This document shows positions 4,116 through 11,769 of a stretch of 12,326 bases of DNA, piece after piece. The notes under the pieces were generated by a model, which made no database searches, was not told the DNA's origin, and was given only the letters and a program-made list of their open reading frames with translations. The stretch's first letter is position 1, and the number at the start of each line of letters is the position of its first letter. The position numbers were made by a program, and so were the translations under genes. The stretch spans positions 1-12,326 of the forward strand of contig CALGGV010000126.1 of the NCBI GenBank assembly GCA_937915725.1, written 5' to 3'. Source of the DNA: an uncultured Selenomonadales bacterium. Its GTDB lineage: Bacteria; Bacillota; Negativicutes; Selenomonadales; Selenomonadaceae.

Positions 4116-5852
4116 TTAAAGTTGAAATTCATGTACAGTAGTTTCCATATTTTTTGCAAGTTCGGTAAGATTATTGCTGTTATCTGCAATTTCAATAATG
4201 CTGTTAGCTTGTTCAGCGGTTGCTACTGAAATTGACTCCATTTTTTGCGCAATATCAACAGACATATTAGAAATTTTTTCAGTGCGGTTGACTATATCTT
4301 CAATGGGGGCGCGCATATTTCCAATTAAATCCATAACTTGTTGAGAATTTTCGGCGGCAATTTTTATCATATTAACAATTTCACTAAAAGAATTTCCGGT
4401 CGATTCAACATTTTCCCGTCCTTCAGCAACTTGAATTGACGCAGTTTTCATAGTGTTTACGGCATTTTCGGTTGTCTTTTGAATTGTGCTGATAATTTCG
4501 CCAATTTTTTGAACTGAATTTTGTGAACTCTCCGCAAGTTTCCTAACTTCCTCTGCAACGACAGCAAAGCCGCGCCCGTGTTCACCTGCGCGCGCCGCCT
4601 CAATAGCCGCGTTAAGTGCTAACAAATTTGTTTGTCCGGCGATATTGGAAATAACTTCAACAATGGAGCCAATTTCCTTTGAATTTTCGCCCAATTCCTC
4701 AACAATTCGTGCGGATTCTTCGACGGCAACGGCAATATTATTCATTTGATGAACAGTGGCAACGGCTTTTTCATTTCCCGAAGTGGCGTGTTCAGAAGTT
4801 TGTTGAACGCTTTTTAAACCGGCTTGCATTGCCGCAATAGATTTTTCAATATTTTGTTCCATATTTTTAATTCTTGATTCAGTATCAGAAATGGCGGATT
4901 TTTGAGAATCAGTATTATCAGCCGCGCCTGCTACTGCCATTGCCACATTTTGAATTAAATCTTCAGATTTACTGATATTGTCTTTCATATTGGACGCGCT
5001 GGAAGAAACTTGTACAGCGGCATTTTGAACGTTGCCGAGTGCTTGCCTCATGTGTTTTATAACCGAATTGAATTGTTTAGCGATAGTTCCAAATTCATCT
5101 GTTGAATCAGTAATAATTTCATGTGACAAATCACCCTGCGCGGCTTTTTCTGTAACTTGCACAATCTGATTAACTGAACTCCTGATATTCTTTACCAAAA
5201 CGATAAGGATAAAAACCACAAACGCCAAAATTGCCGTCAATAAAACTCCCATAATATGTATCAGCGTTTGAAAACTTTCAAATTGCTTTTCCGAGCCTGC
5301 GACGGCTTTTTCAAGCCCTTCATTACAACTTGATAAATCGTCATTAATTGCCGCGTAAATTTCGTCGTAAGCTTTATCAACTGCGCTATCCATAAATGCA
5401 AAACTTTCAGTGCGGTTTCCTGTGTCCACCAAACTTTCAAGTTGCATGACTTGCGATTTATAATTTTGCCACAAAGCAATTTCGTCATTCAAAGTTTTTA
5501 AATCGCTCTGTCTTTCGTTTTCGTCGTCATATTCGCTGTTATTTAAAACTTGCTTGTATTTTTCAAAGCCGGCGTCAATTTCTTGAATATTGTTTTGAAG
5601 TTTTGAACGCCAAGTAGAATTATCAGATGTACCCTGCGTAGTTATTATGAAATAAGCATTTCTTTGACAATCCGAAATATTTTTTGAAAGGTCCGTAACA
5701 GTAAAATTTGAGTCAAGCCAATCCCGCACGTTGGTACTTTCGCCGCTTAAATTGTTGAAGTAGTACAAGATAAACAGCCCAAAAAATGAGATCATAACAA
5801 AGACAGTACCAAACGCGCCAATAAGTTTTTGAGTGATTGAAAGTTTTGACAT
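4116..5852 (-). CDS. Methyl-accepting chemotaxis protein
   Basis: A transmembrane chemoreceptor of 578 residues that would pass ligand signals to CheA/CheW. TM1 is about 10-32, and an extracytoplasmic helical sensor domain runs from about 33 to 196 (resembling the four-helix-bundle type, with no PAS or Cache motif visible). TM2 is about 197-220, HAMP about 221-273 (ending DEFGTIAKQFNSVIKHM), and the signalling domain extends to the C terminus. Its conserved hairpin tip, AGQTNLLALNAAIEAARAGE, is at about 405-424. Glutamate/glutamine pairs for methylation lie in the flanking coiled coils. No C-terminal CheR-tethering pentapeptide is seen (it ends HEFQL). AGAGGTG lies eight bases before the ATG and a TTGCAA/TATAAT promoter lies upstream. 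The ligand cannot be inferred. The last codons abut the peptide array. Confidence 0.95.
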   Translation of the reverse strand: MSKLSITQKLIGAFGTVFVMISFFGLFILYYFNNLSGESTNVRDWLDSNFTVTDLSKNISDCQRNAYFIITTQGTSDNSTWRSKLQNNIQEIDAGFEKYKQVLNNSEYDDENERQSDLKTLNDEIALWQNYKSQVMQLESLVDTGNRTESFAFMDSAVDKAYDEIYAAINDDLSSCNEGLEKAVAGSEKQFESFQTLIHIMGVLLTAILAFVVFILIVLVKNIRSSVNQIVQVTEKAAQGDLSHEIITDSTDEFGTIAKQFNSVIKHMRQALGNVQNAAVQVSSSASNMKDNISKSEDLIQNVAMAVAGAADNTDSQKSAISDTESRIKNMEQNIEKSIAAMQAGLKSVQQTSEHATSGNEKAVATVHQMNNIAVAVEESARIVEELGENSKEIGSIVEVISNIAGQTNLLALNAAIEAARAGEHGRGFAVVAEEVRKLAESSQNSVQKIGEIISTIQKTTENAVNTMKTASIQVAEGRENVESTGNSFSEIVNMIKIAAENSQQVMDLIGNMRAPIEDIVNRTEKISNMSVDIAQKMESISVATAEQANSIIEIADNSNNLTELAKNMETTVHEFQL

Positions 5853-5869
5853 AGCCCCGCACCTCTTGC

Positions 5870-5901
5870 AAAAAAATTACCGCCACAACTCCCGCGGCGG
5901 T
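5870..5901 (-). terminator. Hairpin with T-run between the FliS-domain gene and the chemoreceptor gene
   Basis: On the minus strand ACCGCC (5901-5896) pairs with GGCGGT (5884-5879), followed by AATTTTTTT (5878-5870). It lies 36 bases after the upstream stop codon, so it can end that transcript. However, the promoter of the chemoreceptor gene lies before it, so it would also sit at the 5' end of that mRNA as a stabilising stem or attenuator. Confidence 0.6.
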
Positions 5902-5904
5902 TTA

Positions 5905-5934
5905 ATTATAGCTTTTTTTGTATACACGTTGCAA
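5905..5934 (-). promoter_or_regulatory. Predicted promoter of the chemoreceptor gene
   Basis: Minus strand: TTGCAA (5934-5929), 18 bases, TATAAT (5910-5905). The predicted start near 5898 falls inside the hairpin at 5870-5901. It is a sigma70-type promoter; I see no flagellar sigma28 consensus. Confidence 0.6.
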
Positions 5935-5936
5935 GC

Positions 5937-7289
5937 TTATTCTGCAAGGGATTCAGCCCATTTTTTCAGAAAAATTTGTTCATTGTATTTTGGGCAGGCG
6001 TCAATTATTCCTTGTAAATCGTCAGAAAATTTTTCGTCAAATTTGCGGAGATTCTCTGTAAAGTCATCAAATTTTTTTTGAATATTTTCTTCACTGCAAG
6101 AAAATTTATCGACGGCAGATTTATATTCGTTTAGAATTTCCAAAGATTTTAGCGCGGAGTTGAAATTAATTTTTCCTTTCAGGGCAAATTCTATCAGCGG
6201 CAAAAATTTTTCTTCAATCGCAAGCCGCAATTTCCGCAATTCCTCAAGCCGCGCCTTGTAAATATTTTGTCTAATCTTATTTTTTATGGAACAAAGATTT
6301 TTCAATTTCCGGTGTAAGTTTTGTTTGAAAGAAATATAATCTGCACTCCAAATTTCCTGCGCGTCAAGAATTTGTTCTATGAAATTTTTATTTTCGGCAA
6401 AGAAAATTATTTTGTCCTGCGCGAGTGTTGCTGATTCAGCGATATTTTCTACAAGGAAGTTGAAACTTACGCGCGGCTCCTTTTCAAATTGGCAGAGTTC
6501 ACTTAAAATTTTACTGCCGCTCATAATTCGTTCACGATAAGCCGCCATTTCTTCAGATTCATTCCGAATTTCCAAAATTTGCGCCGCTAAGCCTTCGACG
6601 CCCAAATTTAAAATCTGCGCCAATTTTTCACGGCGATTTTTCAGCAATGAATTTTCTTCCGGCGTCAAGTGCGGGCTGTCGATATATTTTGCGTCAAACG
6701 GAATTGAAATTTCAGCCGCCGCGCCGTACTGTTGCAAATAATTTAAAATTTCATCAGTCGCGCCTATTACCGCTTTATAAAATTTTACCGGCGATTGATT
6801 AATTTCCGCCGCGTCATATTTTGGCAGCAGGGCATTGAAATCAAATTTTGCAGGTAATTTTATTTTTGGCAGTTTAAATTTTGAAGAATTATCTTTTTCC
6901 TTTGCTTTTTTTCTATTTGTTTTTTTTATTGCGACGCCCCAAGAATCGCGCAGTTCTTTAATCATTTCTTTCGCCTCAATAAGTTTTGAAGTGTCTTTTT
7001 TAACATTTCCTTCAACAAGATTATCGAAAATATAATTATACAACGGGAGCAGTTGATGGGAAATTTCGTACTCCATATTTAAAGTTAGTCGAAATTCTGA
7101 AATTATACGCTGTGCTTTTTGTAAAGAAATATTGGCGTCTTCGTACCTTTTCTTTTCGATTGCCTCAATGCCTTCATCTATAAAATTTAAACAACCGTTA
7201 TACAAAATCAGCGTCAACTGTTCGGGCGGCATGTTCAAAATTTGTTGCCGCTTAATTCCTTCAGTTAATGAAGTATCAGATTTATTCAT
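5937..7289 (-). CDS. FliS-domain protein fused to a long uncharacterised C-terminal region
   Basis: Residues about 10-125 match FliS, the cytoplasmic flagellin export chaperone. They show the early pattern PPEQLTLILYNGCLNFIDEG, the region IEAIEKKRYEDANISLQKAQ, and four predicted helices ending ELRDSWGVAIK. Ordinary FliS proteins stop near 130 residues, but this one has 450. A Lys-rich linker (122-150) leads into about 300 residues that I do not recognise: mostly helical, charged and without Cys clusters or membrane segments, with coiled-coil-like stretches around 320-400. The ATG at 7289 directly abuts the TGA of the decarboxylase gene, with no base between. GGAGGCG inside the last decarboxylase codons is its ribosome site, so the two are translationally linked. 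A dedicated chaperone or flagellar assembly role is inferred from the N-terminal domain only. Confidence 0.75.
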   Translation of the reverse strand: MNKSDTSLTEGIKRQQILNMPPEQLTLILYNGCLNFIDEGIEAIEKKRYEDANISLQKAQRIISEFRLTLNMEYEISHQLLPLYNYIFDNLVEGNVKKDTSKLIEAKEMIKELRDSWGVAIKKTNRKKAKEKDNSSKFKLPKIKLPAKFDFNALLPKYDAAEINQSPVKFYKAVIGATDEILNYLQQYGAAAEISIPFDAKYIDSPHLTPEENSLLKNRREKLAQILNLGVEGLAAQILEIRNESEEMAAYRERIMSGSKILSELCQFEKEPRVSFNFLVENIAESATLAQDKIIFFAENKNFIEQILDAQEIWSADYISFKQNLHRKLKNLCSIKNKIRQNIYKARLEELRKLRLAIEEKFLPLIEFALKGKINFNSALKSLEILNEYKSAVDKFSCSEENIQKKFDDFTENLRKFDEKFSDDLQGIIDACPKYNEQIFLKKWAESLAE

Positions 7290-8771
7290 TCAATCGCCTC
7301 CCAAAATTTTAATTGTTTTCAAATTAACATCAGCCGCGCCGATAATTCGCTCGCCAATATTTTTTTGTTCCTTGATAAAGTCGATAATTTCAGCCGTGAT
7401 AATTTCGCCGGGATTTAAAATTGGAATACCGGGCGGATAAAAAGTAACTTCCTCCGCGCAGATTTTACCGACAGATTTTTCAATTTCGACGGCTTGATTT
7501 TCTGCGAAAAAAACTTCACGCGGTGAAACTTTTGATTTTGAAATTTCGTTAAACGTAGGGATAAACCTTTTAGGCGCGGGCGAAATTTTTTTATTGGCGG
7601 CAAATTTTTTCAGCGCGTCAACCAACTTTGCAACCGTCGCGCAGGTATCGGCGTAGGTTATCAGAAAAAGTAAATTGGCGGCGTCCGAAAGTTCACATTG
7701 TATTTTAAATTCGTGGCGCAAAATTTTTTCTGCGTCAATTCCCGTCATTCCCAAATTTTCAACGTTGACTGTAACTTTTGTAAAATCCAATTCAAAATTT
7801 TTAACCGCGTCGAAAGTTTTTAAGCCGTCGATTAAATTAATTTCTTCGCGCAGATTTTTTGAAAGTTGTACAGCCGCCGAAATTTTTTCAGGATTTTGTT
7901 GCATTTGAAGTCTTGCCGCGTCGAGTGATGCAAGTAACAAATAATTTGGGCTTGTCGATTGTAAAAGACTTGCCGCGCGCCTAACTTTTTCAACGTTGAT
8001 CAATTTTTTTCGTACCATAAGCATTGAAGTTTGAGTAAGCGAGCCTAAAAGTTTGTGCGTGGACTGCGCGGCTAAATCTGCGCCCGCGTCCATTGCCGAA
8101 ATTGGCAGTTCGTCTGAAAATTTTAAATGTGCGCCGTGCGCCTCGTCAACTAGCAATAACATTCCCGCCGCGTGTAAAATTTCTGCGATTTTTTTTACGT
8201 CAGCTGCCACGCCGTAATAATTCGGCGAAGTCAAGATTAACGCCCGCGCTGTTGGAAATTTTTTTATTGCAAGTTTCAAAGTTTCAACTGAAATATTAAG
8301 CGGAATTTGTAAATCATTTGAAAATTCAACAGGCAAAAAAATTGGAATTGCGCCCGCCAAAATTAATCCCGCCATTACCGAGCGATGAGAATTGCGCGGT
8401 ACAAAAACTAAATCGTTCGATTGTAAAGTTCCCAAAATCATTGACTGAATCGCGCAGGTTGTACCGTTGATAATGAATAAAACTTCGTCGGCGTTCCAAA
8501 GTTGCGCGGCTAAAATTTCGGCGTCTTTAATGCAAGTGCGCGGGCTGTGCAAGTCGTCCAATTCTTCCATAAGCGAAACTTCCTGCCGAAAACCTTCAGT
8601 GGTTATCAAATTTTTTAAAAGTTCGTGCGCGCCGAGTCCTTGTTTGTGTCCGGGCGTATGAAAAGCCAGTGCGCCATCATTTGAATATTTTTGCATTGCC
8701 GAAATTATAGGAGCTAGGGAATAAGGGATGGGGATTAGGGATTTTTTTATAGAATATTTTTGCGTTGCCAA
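7290..8771 (-). CDS. Orn/Lys/Arg decarboxylase-family PLP enzyme
   Basis: A fold-type I PLP decarboxylase of the short (about 480-490 residue) Bacillus SpeA/YaaO group; it would decarboxylate arginine, lysine or ornithine for polyamine synthesis. Signatures: FHTPGHKQG (37-45), LDDLHSP (71-77), the cofactor aspartate in DEAHGAHL (209-216), the Schiff-base lysine K240 in STHKLLGS, and the C-terminal FYPPGIPILNPGE. From TTG 8771-8769 it has 493 residues. This start is chosen because AAAGGAG (8786-8780) lies eight bases upstream; the ATG at 8789 lies before that site. Odd point: codons for about residues 10-21 (KSLIPIPYSLAP) come from a heptamer repeat array, flanked by a duplicated GCAAYGCAAAAATATTC segment. 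Substrate choice among Arg, Lys and Orn cannot be decided. A FliS-domain gene follows with no gap. Confidence 0.88.
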   Translation of the reverse strand: MATQKYSIKKSLIPIPYSLAPIISAMQKYSNDGALAFHTPGHKQGLGAHELLKNLITTEGFRQEVSLMEELDDLHSPRTCIKDAEILAAQLWNADEVLFIINGTTCAIQSMILGTLQSNDLVFVPRNSHRSVMAGLILAGAIPIFLPVEFSNDLQIPLNISVETLKLAIKKFPTARALILTSPNYYGVAADVKKIAEILHAAGMLLLVDEAHGAHLKFSDELPISAMDAGADLAAQSTHKLLGSLTQTSMLMVRKKLINVEKVRRAASLLQSTSPNYLLLASLDAARLQMQQNPEKISAAVQLSKNLREEINLIDGLKTFDAVKNFELDFTKVTVNVENLGMTGIDAEKILRHEFKIQCELSDAANLLFLITYADTCATVAKLVDALKKFAANKKISPAPKRFIPTFNEISKSKVSPREVFFAENQAVEIEKSVGKICAEEVTFYPPGIPILNPGEIITAEIIDFIKEQKNIGERIIGAADVNLKTIKILGGD

Positions 8772-8772
8772 A
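8683..8772. repeat. 21-bp direct repeat bracketing an in-gene heptamer array
   Basis: GAATATTTTTGCATTGCCGAA (8683-8703) and GAATATTTTTGCGTTGCCAAA (8752-8772) differ at two positions. Both are followed by ATTATAGG-GCTA and a heptamer array (8708-8742 and 8792-8847). In the outer copy, an extra stretch with the ribosome site lies between the repeat and ATTATAGG. This looks like a tandem duplication of the 5' end of the decarboxylase gene, mediated by or carrying the heptamers. Confidence 0.75.
8708..8742. repeat. Heptamer array 1, inside the decarboxylase gene
   Basis: Five degenerate 7-base units on the plus strand: TAGGAGC, TAGGGAA, TAAGGGA, TGGGGAT, TAGGGAT. A 7-bp period shifts frame each unit, yet the whole 35-bp block reads through without a stop in the decarboxylase frame. 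Confidence 0.7.
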
Positions 8773-8779
8773 ATAAAAA

Positions 8780-8786
8780 CTCCTTT
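8780..8786 (-). promoter_or_regulatory. Shine-Dalgarno site that sets the decarboxylase TTG start
   Basis: AAAGGAG on the minus strand, eight bases before TTG 8771-8769. No comparable site precedes the ATG at 8789 or the internal ATG in the second repeat copy. Confidence 0.7.
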
Positions 8787-8791
8787 CATTA

Positions 8792-8847
8792 TAGGGGCTA
8801 AGGGCTAAGGTTTAGGGACTAAGGGCTAAGGATTAAGGGCTAGGGGA
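8792..8847. repeat. Heptamer array 2, decarboxylase leader
   Basis: Eight consecutive 7-base units, e.g. TAAGGGC, TAAGGTT, TAGGGAC, TAAGGAT. It lies between the predicted promoter (8884-8913) and the start of the decarboxylase gene, hence in the transcribed leader. The rest of the 306-bp gap to the hydrogenase operon (8848-9040) holds that promoter and no ORF I would defend. Confidence 0.8.
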
Positions 8848-8883
8848 GCGACGATTCTTTCAAGGCGTGCGTTGCGCTTATTT

Positions 8884-8913
8884 ATTCTAAATAAAGAAAT
8901 GCCGACTTGTTAA
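8884..8913 (-). promoter_or_regulatory. Predicted promoter of the decarboxylase / FliS-domain operon
   Basis: Minus strand: TTAACA (8913-8908), 18 bases, TAGAAT (8889-8884), each one mismatch from consensus. It predicts a leader of about 105 nt containing heptamer array 2. Confidence 0.45.
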
Positions 8914-9040
8914 TAAAATAAAATCTATCCCAAATATATAAGTCCATCAAATATCGCCAAAACGGGCTAAAATATCCACGACAAGCCGCCTCTATCTGTT
9001 GCTATTTTCCTTATAAAAAAATTTAAAGCCCTAATATTTC

Positions 9041-9071
9041 AAAAAAATAAGCCCCATCGAATGACGGAGCC
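9041..9071 (-). terminator. Rho-independent terminator of the hydrogenase operon
   Basis: On the minus strand GGCTCCGTC (9071-9063) pairs with GATGGGGCT (9058-9050) around ATTC, using a few G-U pairs, and is followed by TATTTTTTT. It lies 24 bases after the hyaC stop. Confidence 0.75.
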
Positions 9072-9095
9072 AAAAATTTTTATAGGAGTTTAAAA

Positions 9096-9788
9096 TCAAT
9101 CAAGTTCATTAGCATCTTTGGGCGTATGTGCAAGAATTTTTTTGCCGCTGAACATACTGGAAACTTCACTTTCACCTTCCATAAATTCTGCGCGAATAAC
9201 CATGTAAAGATGCCCAATAGCAAAGAGAATTATAAACCACGCGACGTAATGATGAATATAATGAGTCATCATTTCACTTCCGACAAGTGCATTAACCCAG
9301 CCGAATAAAAATCCGCCCGTGCCTGAAGGATTTGTCATGAAATACATTGCAAAGCCGGTAAAAATTTCAATCGCCAAAAGAACGTACAACGCAGCGTAGG
9401 AACCCCTAGCAAGCGGGTTTCTCAAAAAAGAGGCGTGGTGAGGCTTTAAAAGCATGTAGTGAAGTGCAACGTCAACTGTTTCTTCATAAAAATGCCCTTC
9501 CCAAACACGCGGAAAAAGTCTATCGCCCTTGTTGATGATAAAGCCGTAAACTCTAAGAATTAACGACGCGCACAATATAAACGCCGAAGTAAAATGAATG
9601 TCACGCACTAAATCCATTGAAGTTATCGTGAAGAAAGGCTCGGTTGTCGAAACATTCATTGGCTTAGTTATCAAAAGTCCCGTGATAAAAAGAATCACAA
9701 TCTGCGACGCCATTATCCAGTGAAAAATTCTTAAAAACGGGCTGAAAATATAATATTCTTTCCGCTTAACTTCTTTAACGGATTTCAT
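9096..9788 (-). CDS. hyaC: NiFe-hydrogenase b-type cytochrome subunit
   Basis: The di-haem cytochrome b membrane anchor that takes electrons from the hydrogenase small subunit to the quinone pool. It has 230 residues, typical for the HyaC/HydC/HupC family. Four membrane helices are predicted at about 19-40, 63-85, 131-151 and 180-200. Candidate haem-ligand histidines are H23 (LRIFHW, helix 1), H65 (DIHF, helix 2), and H179/H180 with H193 (YIHHYVAWFIILFAIGHLY, helix 4), matching the family layout. The ATG is preceded by AGGAGGTGA, which forms the last codons and stop of hyaB; six bases separate the two genes, so translation is probably coupled. It is the last gene of the operon and is followed by a terminator. 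Confidence is high from the pattern and the position next to hyaB. Confidence 0.93.
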   Translation of the reverse strand: MKSVKEVKRKEYYIFSPFLRIFHWIMASQIVILFITGLLITKPMNVSTTEPFFTITSMDLVRDIHFTSAFILCASLILRVYGFIINKGDRLFPRVWEGHFYEETVDVALHYMLLKPHHASFLRNPLARGSYAALYVLLAIEIFTGFAMYFMTNPSGTGGFLFGWVNALVGSEMMTHYIHHYVAWFIILFAIGHLYMVIRAEFMEGESEVSSMFSGKKILAHTPKDANELD

Positions 9789-9794
9789 AGCGGC

Positions 9795-11687
9795 TCACCT
9801 CCTGTAGGGGTCGGTTGAAATGACGTTAATTTCTTCGCCCTTAGCGTTGTACATATGAGTAGCACAAGCCATACAAGGATCAAAGGAACGAATAACTTTT
9901 GCAATTTCCAGCGGCTTATTTGAATCTGCAACGTGCGTATCAATCATAGCCAATTCATACGCGCCGTGCCCTGCAGTATCGTCACGCGGGCAAGCATTCC
10001 AGGTTGTAGGAACTAAGCATTGATAATTGTCAATTTTGCCATCTTTGATAACAACCCAATGACTTAAGCCGCCGCGTGGAGCCTCATAAAGTCCAACGCC
10101 CATACATTCTGCAGACCATGTTTCAGGGAACCATTTCTCATTGTTCATTGTTGCAGTATCGCCGGTTTTTAAATTTGCAATAAGTTTATCAAAGAAAAAT
10201 CTGTTAATTTCGGCGGCAACCTGCGCAGAAAGACAACGGCAAGCAGTACGCCCGACCATTGTAGGCATCCAAACTTCAGGAGCCACGCCCAAAACGCCTG
10301 TAACCGCGTTAATCTGATCAAGCATCATTTTTTCTGCCCAAGTAGGCTCAGGAAGTAACCCTTTTTGCGCCTTTGTGTAAATGATAATGTAATTTGAAAG
10401 TGGACCGACTTCACAAACTTTACCGCGCCATTTTGGAGTTTTCAGCCACGAATATTTGCCGCCTTCATTTAAAGTTTCCCACATTGTAGGAGTACCGGTT
10501 TTTGGTCCGGTGTAATTCGGCTTGGTAATTCCTTGCCATGGGTGTAAATCTTCATGGTTAGGGTATTCGTACCAGCCGTGCTCGACGCCTTCAGTAACCG
10601 TTGTACCGTCTTTTAAATCTTCTGGCGTAAGTTCATAGAATTTAGCATTTGCTACGCCTTGTGCAAAATCTTCAACAACGCCGTTTGAACGAATAAGCAA
10701 ATTGCTAAAGTAGCCGCCGCCGTTTGAAGTTCCTTTGTAGCCGTCAAGGGGGTAATCGCCAAACGCCATGACGCGCACTTTTGAAAGTCCGCCGCCGTCA
10801 ACTTTGCCCGCCTTAACATAAAGGTTACCAATAGCCACTAAATCCGGCAGATAGTAATTATTAACAAGTGAACGCCCAAAATTAATCGCCCTGTCAACAA
10901 TCGCAAGTCGCGCAGTATTAACAGGCGCGTTGCCGTCAGTAAGTGAAATTGCGCAGGGAACGCCGCCAACTACGTAATGCGGGTGAGGATTTTTTCCGCC
11001 AAATACAACGTGCGGAGTAACAATTTCCCGCTGTTTGTCCAACATTTCAAGATAATGTGCAACTGCCAAAAGATGAACTTCCGGCGGTAAAATTTTATAA
11101 TCGGGATGATCCCACCATTGCGCGGCGAAAATTCCTAATTGCCCGCTGTCAACAATCGCTTTAACTTTAGCTTGAAACGCGGCGAAATATTGCGGGGTTG
11201 CCGCGGGGAAATCGTGCGGATAAGCCTCAGTCGAAATTTCTTCAGGGATTCTGAAAGGCAACCTGTAAGCGTTCAAAAGTGCAGTTTGCAATTCGGCAGT
11301 TTTTACGGGGTCTGCCGCTAACGCCTCAACAGGGCTTACCCAGTCCAGCGCGTGCAAGTGGTAAAAATGTACAATGTGATCTTGTACAGTCAAAGTTGCC
11401 GCCATAATATTTCTAATGTAATTTGCGTTTGTAGGAATTGAAATACCGAGTGCGTCCTCAACTGCGCGAACAGACGCCAATGCATGAGCCGTCGTACAAA
11501 CGCCGCAAACTCTCTGAATATACGCCCACGCGTCGCGGGGGTCTCTGTCTTTCATTATAAGTTCAAGTCCGCGCCACGCCGTACCGCTTGATATTGCGTC
11601 TGTTACCTGTCCTTGTGGATTTACTTCAATTTCTACGCGCAGATGTCCTTCGATCCTTGTAATGGGATCTACAACTACGTGTGCCAT
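9795..11687 (-). CDS. hyaB: NiFe-hydrogenase large (catalytic) subunit, group 1 uptake type
   Basis: Carries the Ni-Fe active site and oxidises H2; it is exported with the small subunit as a folded complex. It has 630 residues. The N-terminal cluster ligands are in RVCGVCTTAHALASVRAVED (C61, C64) and the C-terminal ligands in DPCMACATH (C605, C608). H611 marks the usual processing site, after which 19 residues (MYNAKGEEINVISTDPYRR) should be removed by a HyaD-type protease that is not in this window. RIEGHLRVEIEV near the N terminus is the large-subunit signature. All four Cys are ordinary cysteines, with no selenocysteine. AAAAAGGAG lies 12 bases upstream of the ATG, a rather long spacing. 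Upstream of that the leader contains heptamer array 3, because the four-helix-bundle gene separates it from hyaA. The cytochrome partner supports respiratory H2 uptake. Confidence 0.97.
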   Translation of the reverse strand: MAHVVVDPITRIEGHLRVEIEVNPQGQVTDAISSGTAWRGLELIMKDRDPRDAWAYIQRVCGVCTTAHALASVRAVEDALGISIPTNANYIRNIMAATLTVQDHIVHFYHLHALDWVSPVEALAADPVKTAELQTALLNAYRLPFRIPEEISTEAYPHDFPAATPQYFAAFQAKVKAIVDSGQLGIFAAQWWDHPDYKILPPEVHLLAVAHYLEMLDKQREIVTPHVVFGGKNPHPHYVVGGVPCAISLTDGNAPVNTARLAIVDRAINFGRSLVNNYYLPDLVAIGNLYVKAGKVDGGGLSKVRVMAFGDYPLDGYKGTSNGGGYFSNLLIRSNGVVEDFAQGVANAKFYELTPEDLKDGTTVTEGVEHGWYEYPNHEDLHPWQGITKPNYTGPKTGTPTMWETLNEGGKYSWLKTPKWRGKVCEVGPLSNYIIIYTKAQKGLLPEPTWAEKMMLDQINAVTGVLGVAPEVWMPTMVGRTACRCLSAQVAAEINRFFFDKLIANLKTGDTATMNNEKWFPETWSAECMGVGLYEAPRGGLSHWVVIKDGKIDNYQCLVPTTWNACPRDDTAGHGAYELAMIDTHVADSNKPLEIAKVIRSFDPCMACATHMYNAKGEEINVISTDPYRR

Positions 11688-11707
11688 TTTTTAAATTCGC
11701 TCCTTTT

Positions 11708-11742
11708 TAAGGGCTAAGGGTTAAGGACTAAGGATTAAGGAT
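11708..11742. repeat. Heptamer array 3, downstream flank of the four-helix-bundle gene
   Basis: Five units: TAAGGGC, TAAGGGT, TAAGGAC, TAAGGAT, TAAGGAT. It is followed at 11748-11775 by opposite-strand units (CCTTGTC, CTTATGA, CTTAGCA, CTTATTT), so 11729-11760 can fold into an imperfect hairpin. It lies between the four-helix-bundle gene and hyaB in the transcript. No T-run follows the hairpin on the minus strand, so it is not an obvious terminator. Confidence 0.8.
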
Positions 11743-11769
11743 TTTTTCCTTGTCCTTATGACTTAGCAC

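Noticed and set aside
7132..7440. Plus-strand open frames opposite the chemoreceptor, FliS-domain, decarboxylase, miaB and hydrogenase genes
   Set aside because: They overlap well-supported minus-strand genes, lack ribosome sites and show no recognisable domains; they are reading-frame shadows.
8789..8794. TATAAT on the minus strand just before the decarboxylase start
   Set aside because: No -35 box is found at the right distance and a start there would fall on or after the ribosome site. The hexamer also recurs in the duplicated copy inside the gene, so it is probably part of the repeat.
8708..8847. Telomere-like TTAGGG/CTAAGGG appearance
   Set aside because: The period is seven and the units are degenerate, in a bacterial operon context; this is a short tandem repeat, not a telomere or replicon end.
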